Source: JALNZU01 sp964463695 (GTDB lineage: Bacteria > Bacteroidota > Bacteroidia > Bacteroidales > F082). Taken from it: a stretch of DNA of 64,000 nucleotides. Position 1 is the first letter of the stretch, and each line of letters begins with the position of its first letter. The translations under genes and the position numbers were made by a program. The notes below the pieces were generated by a model that ran no database searches, was not told the DNA's origin, and saw only the letters and a program-made list of their open reading frames with translations. The stretch lies in contig CAYXCZ010000023.1 of the NCBI GenBank assembly GCA_964463695.1, positions 1 to 64,000 of the forward strand, read 5' to 3'. Positions 33,621 through 42,205 of this stretch are shown here, in pieces.

Positions 33621-33827
33621 TTACTTATTAAATGAATCTATTTTTTCGTTGGAAAGATCGCTTTCATTATCAAGAGGGAGATGGCTAAATTCATCAATCT
33701 GATTCTTTGTCAGTCGCGACACAAAAAAAAGCAGTGCCACAAACATGATAAAAAATATGATCAAACCAATAATTGGAAATATTTGAATATCAGCAATCCC
33801 TTCAAGTGTTTTTGTTACGATTTTCAT
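33621..33827 (-). CDS. ccoQ: cbb3-type oxidase small subunit CcoQ
   Basis: A 68-residue single-pass membrane protein between the ccoNO fusion and ccoP, the usual ccoQ position. It has one hydrophobic segment (about residues 17-40, including IFPIIGLIIFFIMFVALLFF) and an acidic cytosolic tail. CcoQ sequences are poorly conserved, so the call rests on position, size and topology. In other bacteria CcoQ stabilises the complex. Confidence 0.8.
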   Translation of the reverse strand: MKIVTKTLEGIADIQIFPIIGLIIFFIMFVALLFFVSRLTKNQIDEFSHLPLDNESDLSNEKIDSFNK

Positions 33828-33850
33828 TATTATACGATTGAATACATTGT

Positions 33851-35965
33851 TTACTTTTTATGAATATCAGTCCCAAGGCGCTGAATATAGGCAATTAAAG
33901 CGATAACTTCCTTATCGTCAGCCACATCAATACCACCATCTCTCAAGCCTTGTGCAATGCCGGCAGCTTGTTTTTTGAGGTCTTCTACAGCTTTATCAGC
34001 AAAACCTTCAGGATATGGAACACCTAAAGTTTGCATCACTCTGATTTTTTTTGCTGTTGAACCAGTATTCAAAGTGTTTTTGATAATCCATGGATAAGGA
34101 GGCATAATCGATTGTGCAACCATCTTTTGTGGATCCATGAAGTGGTTATAGTGCCATGAATCAGGTTTGTAAATTGGTCCTGTTTTCACCCCTTCACGAG
34201 CCAAATCCGGTCCGGTACGTTTTGAACCAAATTGGAAAGGATGGTCATAAACAGTTTCACCAGCTTTGGTGTAATCGCCATAACGTTCAACCTCAGAACG
34301 AAAAGGCCTTATCATCTGACTATGACATGTGTAACAACCTTCTCTAAGATAAATATCGCGACCTTCCAACTCAAGTGGAGTATAAGGTTGTACACTACTA
34401 ATTGTTGGCACGTTGTTTTTAACCATAAACATTGGAACAAACTCAACGATACCTCCTATTAAAATGGCAACCAAAGAGAGAACAGTAAACAGGATTGGTT
34501 TACTTTCGATAAGACGGTGACCTTTGTCTCCACCATGAATTTGTAATGCAGGAGCCTGATCTTCTTCCTTTTCTACAAATTTTCCAGATTTAACGGTCTT
34601 AATCACATTTACGATCATTAATACAACACCAGTTATGTATAGGATGCCACCGAATGCACGCAGATAATACATCGGTAAAATCTGAACAACCGTTTCGATA
34701 AAGTTTGGATATTTCAGGTAGCCTTCAGCTGTGAATTCTTTCCACATCAAACTCTGAGTAAACCCTGCAAAATAAAGCGGCACAGCAAAGAACAACATCC
34801 CTGTAGTTGCAAGCCAGAAATGTGCATTGGCCAACTTTACACTAAATAATTTAGTATCAAACAAGCGTGGAAGAAGCCAGTAGATCATCCCGAAAGTTAT
34901 CATCCCATTCCAACCTAAAGCACCAATATGCACGTGGGCAATGGTCCAGTCAGTAAAGTGACTCAAGGCATTAACGCTTTTTAAAGAAAGCAATGGACCT
35001 TCAAATGTTGCCATTCCATAAGCTGTTATACCAACTACAAACATCTTGAGTACAGGACTTTCACGTACTTTGTCCCAGGCGCCTCTAAGTGTTAACAACC
35101 CATTGATCATACCACCCCAAGATGGAGCAATTAGCATAATTGAGAAAACAACGCCCAAAGCCTGAGCCCAGTCAGGAAGTGCTGAATAAAGCAAATGGTG
35201 AGGCCCTGCCCAAATATAAAGGAAGATCAACGCCCAAAAGTGAATAATAGAAAGCTTATAGGAGTAGATAGGGCGATTGGCAGCCTTTGGTACAAAATAG
35301 TACATCAATCCTAAATAAGGTGTTGTAAGGAAAAATGCAACTGCATTGTGGCCATACCACCACTGCACTAAAGCATCTTGAATACCAGCATAAACCGGAT
35401 AACTCTTAAACAAAGAAACCGGAATATTGATTGAGTTTACAATATGCAAAACCGCTACAGTAACAAAAGTTGCGATATAGAACCAAATGGCAACATAAAT
35501 GTGCTGAACACGGCGTTTTACCATTGTCATAATAAGATTCAGGCCAAAAACTACCCACACAAGGGCAATAGCAATATCGATAGGCCATTCTAATTCAGCA
35601 TACTCTTTGCTAACTGTAATGCCTAAAGGAAGTGTAATTGCAGCAGCAACAATGATAAGTTGCCATCCCCAGAAGTGGATTTTTCCAAGCAATTCGCTGT
35701 ACATGGAAGTCTTGAGCAATCGTGGGGTAGAATAATAAATACCCGTAAACATACCATTACCCACAAAAGCAAAAATTACGGCATTGGTGTGTAAAGGCCG
35801 CAAGCGACCAAATGATAACCATGAAATGCCACTACTCAGATGCGGGAAAATGAGCTCAAATGCAATGGTTAACCCAACAAGCATTCCGATAAAGCCCCAG
35901 AAAACTGTGGCATACAGGAATAAACGTGAAAGCCTGTTGTCATACGTAAACTTTTGTAACTCCAT
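33851..35965 (-). CDS. ccoNO: cbb3-type cytochrome c oxidase subunits I and II fused (CcoN-CcoO)
   Basis: A 704-residue fusion of the catalytic heme-copper subunit CcoN (about residues 1-470, twelve or so membrane segments) and the cytochrome c subunit CcoO (about 490-704). CcoN shows LRPLHTNAVIFAFVGNGMF near 55-73, QWWYGHNAVAFFLTTPYLG near 203-221 with a CuB ligand His, and WAGPHHLLYSALPDWAQ near 254-270 with the other two. CcoO contributes the heme c site CYTCH at 544-548 followed by SQMIRPFRSEVERYGDYTKA. This fused form is typical of Bacteroidetes. It lies between ccoS and ccoQ. Confidence 0.96.
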   Translation of the reverse strand: MELQKFTYDNRLSRLFLYATVFWGFIGMLVGLTIAFELIFPHLSSGISWLSFGRLRPLHTNAVIFAFVGNGMFTGIYYSTPRLLKTSMYSELLGKIHFWGWQLIIVAAAITLPLGITVSKEYAELEWPIDIAIALVWVVFGLNLIMTMVKRRVQHIYVAIWFYIATFVTVAVLHIVNSINIPVSLFKSYPVYAGIQDALVQWWYGHNAVAFFLTTPYLGLMYYFVPKAANRPIYSYKLSIIHFWALIFLYIWAGPHHLLYSALPDWAQALGVVFSIMLIAPSWGGMINGLLTLRGAWDKVRESPVLKMFVVGITAYGMATFEGPLLSLKSVNALSHFTDWTIAHVHIGALGWNGMITFGMIYWLLPRLFDTKLFSVKLANAHFWLATTGMLFFAVPLYFAGFTQSLMWKEFTAEGYLKYPNFIETVVQILPMYYLRAFGGILYITGVVLMIVNVIKTVKSGKFVEKEEDQAPALQIHGGDKGHRLIESKPILFTVLSLVAILIGGIVEFVPMFMVKNNVPTISSVQPYTPLELEGRDIYLREGCYTCHSQMIRPFRSEVERYGDYTKAGETVYDHPFQFGSKRTGPDLAREGVKTGPIYKPDSWHYNHFMDPQKMVAQSIMPPYPWIIKNTLNTGSTAKKIRVMQTLGVPYPEGFADKAVEDLKKQAAGIAQGLRDGGIDVADDKEVIALIAYIQRLGTDIHKK

Positions 35966-35969
35966 AAAG

Positions 35970-36167
35970 TTAAGGTTTTAAATTATTGTTGTTTGATTCG
36001 GAAATTTCTTTTTCAGGTTCGCTTTGTTTTTTATTATCGAACAACATCCGCACAGAAGGGGAATAATCATCATCATACTGCCCACTTTTTACTGCCCAGA
36101 TAAATGCTGCCAGAAATCCTCCGGCAACTATAACGCCTATTATAACTAGAAATAAAATAGCTTCCAT
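35970..36167 (-). CDS. ccoS: cbb3-type oxidase assembly protein CcoS
   Basis: A 65-residue single-pass membrane protein. MEAILFLVIIGVIVAGGFLA begins the hydrophobic segment, followed by the CcoS-typical FIWAVKSGQYDDDYSPSVRM and a Lys/Glu/Asn tail. CcoS is needed for cofactor insertion into cbb3. An open frame extends to 36224, but a promoter overlaps those codons and family members start near this ATG, so I use 36167. It is 4 bases before the ccoNO fusion and heads the ccoSNOQP transcript. Confidence 0.92.
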   Translation of the reverse strand: MEAILFLVIIGVIVAGGFLAAFIWAVKSGQYDDDYSPSVRMLFDNKKQSEPEKEISESNNNNLKP

Positions 36168-36202
36168 TTCGGTAATGAGGTTCCTCTTTACATTTACAAC
36201 TA

Positions 36203-36232
36203 CAAAATTAGCAATCTGACCCATTCTTTCAG
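36203..36232 (-). promoter_or_regulatory. Promoter of the ccoS-ccoNO-ccoQ-ccoP operon
   Basis: Minus-strand TAATTTTG at 36203-36210 fits TAnnTTTG; CTG at the -33 position (36230-36232) is one base from TTG with a 19-base spacer. The start would lie about 30 bases before the ccoS ATG at 36167. I saw no clear Fnr-type palindrome (TTGAT-N4-ATCAA) nearby. Confidence 0.5.
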
Positions 36233-36294
36233 TACTCGAGTCTAATTTAGAATTTTTCTAAATAAAACCTTAATTCCCTTTTTCACCAATTTGA

Positions 36295-38688
36295 CTATTC
36301 CTTGTCAAATCTCAATTTCCGATGTGCCAACCAGCCTATACTAAAGGTTACGAATGCAACAACAGTAATGGAACTAACAGGCATCAAAATGGCAGCAATC
36401 AAGGGTGACAGTTTTCCTGTGACAGCAAATGATAATCCAATAATATTGTAAAACAATGATATAAAGAAACTTACTCTTATCACTTTAAAACTTGAACGCG
36501 TAAAAGCAATAAAACTTCCAAGTCTATTGAAGCTGGAGGCTTCGAGAATGGCATCACAGGCAGGTGAGAAACTAAACACATTTTCCGCAATACTTATCCC
36601 TGTTTGGCTTTCCGACAAAGCTCCTGCGTCGTTCAGTCCGTCGCCAATCATGAGCACCTTTTCCTTATTTTTTTTGAGCTGTTGGATATATTGTTTCTTC
36701 TCAACCGGACTTTGCTGAAAGTGTAGTTGGCTTTCATGGCCAAAAAGTTCCCGCAAATTTCCAGCTTCTGCATTATTGTCGCCCGAAATGAGATGGAGTT
36801 TATACTTCTTTTTTAAATCATTAATCAATTCAGTTAAGCCTTTCCGGTAACTATTCATGAAGGTATAATATCCCCGTTGCTGCCCGTCGATACTAATATA
36901 CACACGGCTTTCTTTCATTGGAGCGTCGGTGATTATACCGGTTACAAACTGTTCAGAACCTATTGTTACCCGATGACCTCCAACTGTGCCAGTAATTCCC
37001 ATCCCAGGAATCTCTTCATAACTTTCTGGAAAGTTTTCTTTTGCCTCCTGTAAAAAGTCATTCAAAGCCATACTCAATGGATGACTCGAATGACGAACCA
37101 TATTACTTATTAAATCATTCTCCCAGTCATGAAGTTTTTTACCCTGAAATCCGACTTCAACTTTGCGGTTAAGGGTGATTGTGCCAGTTTTATCGAAGAC
37201 GATCGTAGTGGTACGATACAATTGTTCAACTACATCCGTGTTTTTTAAATAAAATCCTCTTCTTCCAAAAGCCCTCATGGTACTGCCAAAAGTAAAGGGA
37301 ACAGTCAGCGCTAATGCACAAGGGCAAGCGATTATTAAGACAGACGAAAAAACATAAACTGCAATTCTAATATCTATTGTAGCCCAATAAGCAAATGCAG
37401 AAATGGCAATCAATAAAACAGCAGACGTAAAATACTGACTAATGTTGTTGATGTGATTATTAAGTGTTTCAGATTCCAGCTTTACGTTGCTTTGATTCCA
37501 CAATTGTGTAAGGTAACTTTGTTCGACAGCTTTTTCAACCACTAATTCGATAGAGCTACCAGCCTGACGCCCCCCGGCATAAATAAAATCATTAATTTTT
37601 TTTGAAACAGGCATTGCTTCACCGGTAACGAAGGAATAATCAATGCTTCCTTTACCTTTTGCAAGAGTAGCATCAGCAGGTATCAATTCCTGATTACGAA
37701 TGAGCATTCTGTCGCCCTTTTTCAGGTCTCTGATTGGTATAATTTCTTCTTCGCCATCCTTCATAACTGTCACTGCAACAGGAAAGTATGATTTATAATC
37801 GCGCTCGAAAGAAAGTGCTTCATAAGTTTTGCCCTGATACCACTTGCCAATAAGCAAAAAGAAAAGTAAGCCTGCCAGGGAGTCCATGTAACCAATTCCT
37901 CTTCCTGAAAACACGACATAGCTGCTGTAAAAAAACAAAGCCAATATACCCAAAGTAATAGGTAAATCAATACTTATTATTTTGTGCTTAAGACCTTTAT
38001 AAGCAGAGAGGTAGTAGTCATTTGCACTATAAAAAACAACAGGAAGGATTAATAAAAAACTTAACCAGCCAAAAATGTTTTTGAAACGTTCTTCAAGCAA
38101 ATCGCCACCGGGTAAATATTCCGGGAAACTATACATCATGATATTCATGAAACTGAAAGAAGCTACCCCAATTTTCAACAACAAGCTACGGTTTGCCTTA
38201 CTGATTTTTTTATTCTCTAATTGGTCAAGCGTAATTTCGGGCGTGTAATGAATTGCAGTGAGTAATTCAGCCAGTTGCCTAAGCGTAATCTGATCATCTT
38301 TAAAGGTAATCTGAACCTCTTTACGCGGGAAATTAACTGTGGAATAACTGATACCGGGATGCAAAGTGTCCAAATGTTCGAGCAACCAAATACATGAAGC
38401 ACAATGAATGGCCGGAATAAAAAATTTTATTTTGGATATATTTCCATCTTTAAAGTCGATAAGTTTATGTGCTATCTCCTCAATATCAAGAAATGCAAAA
38501 CGTTTGAGAGGTTGGCCGCTATCAATACGTATACCTGACATAGGTTGTATCTGGTAGTATTCTCCAAGTTGGTTTTCGTTCAAAATCTGGTAGACTGTTT
38601 TGCAACCATGGCAGCAAAAGTCCTTTCCTTCCCAAACAACAGGGCTTGATCCGCAGTCAGCCCCGCAATGTACACATGGCTTACCCAT
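36295..38688 (-). CDS. ccoI: Copper-translocating P-type ATPase CcoI (FixI family)
   Basis: P1B-type ATPase that exports copper for the cbb3 CuB centre. The 797 residues start with a Cys-rich metal-binding segment (CVHCGADC at 5-12, then DFCCHGCK at 23-30), which marks the CcoI/FixI subgroup. A heavy-metal domain follows with AIHCASCIW at 93-101. Downstream are a TGEAMP motif, the membrane CPC motif in IACPCALALTVPF near residue 454, the phosphorylation site FDKTGTITLN near 498 and the hinge MIGDGLNDAGAL. All functional residues are present. It lies 3 bases after the heme lipoprotein gene and upstream of ccoS. Confidence 0.95.
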   Translation of the reverse strand: MGKPCVHCGADCGSSPVVWEGKDFCCHGCKTVYQILNENQLGEYYQIQPMSGIRIDSGQPLKRFAFLDIEEIAHKLIDFKDGNISKIKFFIPAIHCASCIWLLEHLDTLHPGISYSTVNFPRKEVQITFKDDQITLRQLAELLTAIHYTPEITLDQLENKKISKANRSLLLKIGVASFSFMNIMMYSFPEYLPGGDLLEERFKNIFGWLSFLLILPVVFYSANDYYLSAYKGLKHKIISIDLPITLGILALFFYSSYVVFSGRGIGYMDSLAGLLFFLLIGKWYQGKTYEALSFERDYKSYFPVAVTVMKDGEEEIIPIRDLKKGDRMLIRNQELIPADATLAKGKGSIDYSFVTGEAMPVSKKINDFIYAGGRQAGSSIELVVEKAVEQSYLTQLWNQSNVKLESETLNNHINNISQYFTSAVLLIAISAFAYWATIDIRIAVYVFSSVLIIACPCALALTVPFTFGSTMRAFGRRGFYLKNTDVVEQLYRTTTIVFDKTGTITLNRKVEVGFQGKKLHDWENDLISNMVRHSSHPLSMALNDFLQEAKENFPESYEEIPGMGITGTVGGHRVTIGSEQFVTGIITDAPMKESRVYISIDGQQRGYYTFMNSYRKGLTELINDLKKKYKLHLISGDNNAEAGNLRELFGHESQLHFQQSPVEKKQYIQQLKKNKEKVLMIGDGLNDAGALSESQTGISIAENVFSFSPACDAILEASSFNRLGSFIAFTRSSFKVIRVSFFISLFYNIIGLSFAVTGKLSPLIAAILMPVSSITVVAFVTFSIGWLAHRKLRFDKE

Positions 38689-38691
38689 AGC

Positions 38692-39303
38692 TTAGTTTCT
38701 AAAACGAATTTTCCACATTCCACGCAGCTCACCCAACTGATATCCTGTAGCTTTATCGTTGGGATATAAGGTGCTTATCAATTGAAGATTTTCCAATTTG
38801 ATATCTACCTCGGGGATTCCATGACATTGTAAACAAGGAGGCGCTATGATAATTGGCGACATATAGGTTAAAGCTCCATCGGCATTCATCACAATGGTGT
38901 CACTTGTTTTTTTATGCAGGATGAGATTCTGTTGCATCAATTCTAAAAACACCAAATCAAGTGAATCAGCCTTATTTACATCATTTCTGTTTTTTATTGA
39001 AACCCTGCTTACATCAACCTGATATTCATTGGCAAGTGAATCGGTCAGAGGAATAGCCTTAATGTTGCAAAATTTTAAAGCATGAGGTACTCCCTCAGAT
39101 TCAATAGCTGAAAGCAAGGCCGAACTTAAAGCCTGAAAACTACTTTTAGCAACAACCCTACCCTTCTGCTTATAATCTTGAAGCAGACTGTCAGTTTGTT
39201 GACTAACTGATTCTTGTTGTTGATTGCTTTTAGGATTCTGGTTGCAGGATATAAAAAATACAACCAAGGAGATGATAATTAATTGTATCGTTATAGTTTT
39301 CAT
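38692..39303 (-). CDS. DUF3365 / Tll0287-like heme lipoprotein
   Basis: A 203-residue predicted lipoprotein: a hydrophobic signal ends at Cys20 (VVFFISC). The body matches the DUF3365 (Tll0287-like) fold, with a heme-attachment motif CLQCH at 157-161 and the family's C-terminal pattern DKATGYQLGELRGMWKIRF near 183-201. Such domains bind heme c and are often found in redox or oxygen sensors; here no kinase or cyclase domain is attached. The ATG at 39303 is chosen because it gives the lipoprotein signal; upstream in-frame codons overlap slyD. It is 3 bases before ccoI, so a role in oxidase assembly or redox sensing is possible, but this is inference. Confidence 0.85.
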   Translation of the reverse strand: MKTITIQLIIISLVVFFISCNQNPKSNQQQESVSQQTDSLLQDYKQKGRVVAKSSFQALSSALLSAIESEGVPHALKFCNIKAIPLTDSLANEYQVDVSRVSIKNRNDVNKADSLDLVFLELMQQNLILHKKTSDTIVMNADGALTYMSPIIIAPPCLQCHGIPEVDIKLENLQLISTLYPNDKATGYQLGELRGMWKIRFRN

Positions 39304-39334
39304 ATGTCTTTGATAGTTTATATTGGGGGAAAAA

Positions 39335-39817
39335 TTAATTCGCAGGTATCTCTTCTGCTCTCGCTTCGCGTACCGAAACAATGCTACCTTCAAATAAAAG
39401 ATTTCTGCCTGCCATCGGATGATTAAAATCCATGGTTACACTGTCCTTCATTTTACGGATGATCTTTCCAAAATGTTTGTTTCCTTCTTTATCGGCCATA
39501 GGAAAAACATGTCCTACCTGCACCACTTCGTCATCAATTGTTCCATCCTCTTCTTCAAAAGTAGAGATTGGCAAATCGAAGATTGCATGTGGATCAATTG
39601 GCCCGTAAGCCTGATCGCTCGAAACAACGAACTTAAATGAATCACCAGGCTTCAAACCAGTTAGTTGATCTTCAAAAGCATCAATAAGTAACTGATGCCC
39701 AATCAAAAAATCCTGAGGTTCATCAAGTTGTTGTTGCAAAGTTTTTGCGCTTTCGGCATCCTTAACACTATAAAACAATGTTACAACTGTGTTGCTTGTA
39801 ATTGTCAAACTCCCCAT
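39335..39817 (-). CDS. slyD: FKBP-type peptidyl-prolyl isomerase, SlyD family
   Basis: A cytosolic prolyl isomerase with chaperone activity. Of its 160 residues, the FKBP domain begins with VTLFYSVKDAES near 12-23 and includes the IGHQLLIDAFEDQLTGLKPG segment near 39-58 and SDQAYGPIDP near 67-76. An inserted chaperone flap (about 77-125, with FPMADKEGNKHFGKI) follows, and MDFNHPMAGRNLLFEGSIVS near 129-148 closes the fold. The His-rich metal-binding tail of E. coli SlyD is absent. It heads a set with the heme lipoprotein and ccoI. SlyD is a metallochaperone partner in nickel enzymes of other bacteria; a copper or heme role here is only suggested by context. Confidence 0.92.
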   Translation of the reverse strand: MGSLTITSNTVVTLFYSVKDAESAKTLQQQLDEPQDFLIGHQLLIDAFEDQLTGLKPGDSFKFVVSSDQAYGPIDPHAIFDLPISTFEEEDGTIDDEVVQVGHVFPMADKEGNKHFGKIIRKMKDSVTMDFNHPMAGRNLLFEGSIVSVREARAEEIPAN

Positions 39818-39842
39818 TTTAAAATGATCTGTTTATAGATTG

Positions 39843-39875
39843 AAAAGCCTCTTGCATTTTCTGCAAGAGGCTTTT
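39843..39875 (-). terminator. Rho-independent terminator of the act operon
   Basis: Perfect 14-base stem AAAAGCCTCTTGCA (39843-39856) with its complement (39862-39875) and a 5-base loop, 26 bases after the actE stop, on the minus strand. The following T run is short (TTTT). Confidence 0.85.
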
Positions 39876-39900
39876 ATGATAAGAAGATTTTACCTGCAGT

Positions 39901-40482
39901 TTATTTAGAAAGTGACCGAACATAATGGATGATTTTCCACCTGTTTTCAGGATGAACCTGACTACCGTGTGCACCCATCAAACCCGAAATCGACCCCATT
40001 GTGATAACATGGTAAATTTCACCATCTGGTTTGTTTTGAACAAAAGGCTCAACGAGCGAGGTTGGCTTGGCAGGGAACAATTTGCTAGTGTACAAATGTC
40101 CATCACCTTTCCCTTCAGCTCCATGGCAGCTGATACAAAAAATCTCATATTGTGCCTTACCTTCAGCAAGCATTTGAGCATCAAGGACAAGTGGGTTTTT
40201 CAATTCAAGGCCTGCATTTACCTGATCCTGAAACGATTTTCCTTTGTAAGGATAGGGCTGAAAACCACGTGGTATTGCACCTTCGGCAGGCAATTGCATA
40301 GTAAAACCATCCTTAAAGACGGGACTTGCTGAATAGGTTTCGTAAGCAGTTGAATAAGCCATATCCGGGACAAAGGTATACCCGGGATGGTTCTTATCAC
40401 GATTACATGCAAGTGCTGAAACAAGCACCAGCAGTAATGTAATTATCTTGACGTTTTTTTTCATAGCATTCGATTTTTTCAT
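39901..40482 (-). CDS. actE: Alternative complex III monoheme cytochrome c subunit ActE
   Basis: Lipid-anchored c-type cytochrome of alternative complex III. The 193-residue precursor has a signal peptide ending in the lipobox LVSALAC with Cys26. The heme site is CISCH at 116-120, followed by GAEGKGDGHLY; a likely axial Met is in VITMGSISGLMGAHGSQ near 159-175. The N-terminal segment NHPGYTFVPDMAYSTAYETY near 31-50 is typical of ActE. An internal ATG at 40464 is a possible alternative start with the same signal. Gene order A-B-C-D-F-E is seen, with actE last, before the operon terminator. Confidence 0.93.
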   Translation of the reverse strand: MKKSNAMKKNVKIITLLLVLVSALACNRDKNHPGYTFVPDMAYSTAYETYSASPVFKDGFTMQLPAEGAIPRGFQPYPYKGKSFQDQVNAGLELKNPLVLDAQMLAEGKAQYEIFCISCHGAEGKGDGHLYTSKLFPAKPTSLVEPFVQNKPDGEIYHVITMGSISGLMGAHGSQVHPENRWKIIHYVRSLSK

Positions 40483-40508
40483 TTTTCGATATATTTGCTC
40501 GCGAAGGC

Positions 40509-41687
40509 CTAGTAATGGGTATGATACTCCATACTTTCTTTATAATATGGATGATTTTTTGGTGCTAACGGGGCTTTTGTCAGCGACCAAAATGTCACAA
40601 GACCAAAAATTCCGAGATAACCAATAGTCAATCCAATCTCAACAATACCAATTCCGGAAGCTTCACCACCTACTGCACCAGGCATGATTGCCATGTACAA
40701 ATCAACCCAATGCCCAATAATCACAATCACCGAAACAGGCACCAGCACTGTAAAGACCCTTTTTGATTTGCGGGTCATCAAAAGGAAGAAAGGTATAACA
40801 AAATTGAGTATAAGATTGACATAGAAGATATTAGTGAAATACTTATGTCGCTCCAGAAAATAAATAGTTTCCTCTGGGATATTAGCGTACCAAATAAGCA
40901 TATACTGTGAAAACCACAAATACGCCCAAAAAATACTAAAACCAAAAAGGTATTTACCAAGATCATGCATGTGTTCATCATTTACATGAGATAGGTAACC
41001 CATACGTTTGAGAACATAAATAACAAGTATCAGCATGGCAAAGCCGCTGGCCAGCATACTTGAAAAAATGTACCATCCATATAAAGTGCTAAACCAGTGA
41101 GGATCAAGAGACATAAGCCAATCCCATGACGAAACCACACTTGTTATTGCATATGTCACGATAAAAATAGCAGACAAAGTGCGCATTTTATTAAAATACT
41201 TCATATCCCCGTGCAGATCCAAGTTAACAGATGCTTTACGTACATAATGTGCAAGCAGCGACCAAACCCCAATAAAAACTACCAACCGTACATAGAAAAA
41301 GGGCACATTGAGATACGCCACTTTCTTAAGTAAAATGGCATCAAGGTGATCAGAATGTGTCCAGGGATAAATAGAATGAAGTCCACCCAACACAAAGAAT
41401 AACAATAAAAGGCCTCCTCCTACAGGGATATAGGCCGACATTGCTTCACCAACGCGCTGAACGCTTGTTTGCCAACCTGACTCAGCAATAGTATGCACCG
41501 TTACGAAAAACAATCCAATGAGTCCAAGGCTCAGGAAGTAATAGTTATTCAGCAACAAATTTGCTGCTACACGTTTGACCTCTACGCCACCTAAAAATCC
41601 ATATGCCAGTGAAAGCACTCCCACGGCTATCATCACCAGGAAAATGGTAACGGTTTTCTTTTTTAAAATAAATGTAAGATTCTCCAT
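40509..41687 (-). CDS. actF: Alternative complex III membrane subunit ActF
   Basis: Second NrfD/PsrC-like quinol-site subunit of alternative complex III, 392 residues with about ten membrane segments. It is shorter and more divergent than ActC. Recognisable features are the segment VTVHTIAESGWQTSVQRVGE near 62-81, which resembles the NrfD first conserved region, SSWDWLMSLDPHWFSTLYGW near 163-182 and the IWYANIPEETIYFLERHK segment near 248-265. It follows actD by 2 bases. In structures of this complex the menaquinol site is in ActC while ActF completes the proton-path side; that comes from other species. Confidence 0.93.
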   Translation of the reverse strand: MENLTFILKKKTVTIFLVMIAVGVLSLAYGFLGGVEVKRVAANLLLNNYYFLSLGLIGLFFVTVHTIAESGWQTSVQRVGEAMSAYIPVGGGLLLLFFVLGGLHSIYPWTHSDHLDAILLKKVAYLNVPFFYVRLVVFIGVWSLLAHYVRKASVNLDLHGDMKYFNKMRTLSAIFIVTYAITSVVSSWDWLMSLDPHWFSTLYGWYIFSSMLASGFAMLILVIYVLKRMGYLSHVNDEHMHDLGKYLFGFSIFWAYLWFSQYMLIWYANIPEETIYFLERHKYFTNIFYVNLILNFVIPFFLLMTRKSKRVFTVLVPVSVIVIIGHWVDLYMAIMPGAVGGEASGIGIVEIGLTIGYLGIFGLVTFWSLTKAPLAPKNHPYYKESMEYHTHY

Positions 41688-41689
41688 GG

Positions 41690-42205
41690 TTAATTTTTCT
41701 TTATTAAGGTGATACCATGTGCTCCAGCATCGTTCAACACTGCTTCAATAGTGTGGGCATTATCCTCATCCTGAACATTTACAACCAGAAGAAACCGGTC
41801 GTCCGTAATACGTTCGTCATGAATAACTGTTTTAGCTCCGGGGCCAATCTTATTACTGATAAGAAAGGCGAAAACCATTGAGAAGGCCGCAAATAAAACA
41901 GCCATTTCAAATGTAACAGGAATAAATGAAGGAACTGCAAAAAAGGGCTTTCCACCAAAATTTAACGGATAAGCCTGAGTGAAAACCCATGCCTGAAAGC
42001 CAAAACCAATTATTGCCCCAACGGCACCCCCGGCGAAAGCTACGCGGGTCAATTTTGAACGGCTCAATCCCAATGCTTTATCCAAACCGTGAACAGGAAA
42101 TGGCGTCAAAACATCAGCAACTTCAATACCTTTGGCTTTGATCTGTTTCAATCCCCTGAGGAGATCTTCTTCATCGTCGTAATATGCTGTTATATATTTA
42201 TTCAT
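41690..42205 (-). CDS. actD: Alternative complex III subunit ActD (DUF3341)
   Basis: Small membrane subunit, 171 residues from the ATG at 42205 giving MNKYITAYYDDEEDLLRGL. The N-terminal soluble part is followed by two membrane segments (about 56-80 and 95-120), the DUF3341 pattern, including FPVHGLDKALGLSRSKLTRV near 35-54. The start overlaps the end of actC by 8 bases, which suggests coupled translation; a longer frame to 42229 lies wholly within actC and is not conserved. ActD helps hold the membrane part together in known complexes. Confidence 0.93.
   Translation of the reverse strand: MNKYITAYYDDEEDLLRGLKQIKAKGIEVADVLTPFPVHGLDKALGLSRSKLTRVAFAGGAVGAIIGFGFQAWVFTQAYPLNFGGKPFFAVPSFIPVTFEMAVLFAAFSMVFAFLISNKIGPGAKTVIHDERITDDRFLLVVNVQDEDNAHTIEAVLNDAGAHGITLIKKN

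Noticed and set aside
36168..36224. Longer CcoS start at 36224
   Set aside because: The added codons overlap the -7 box of a promoter and precede the usual hydrophobic N-terminus.
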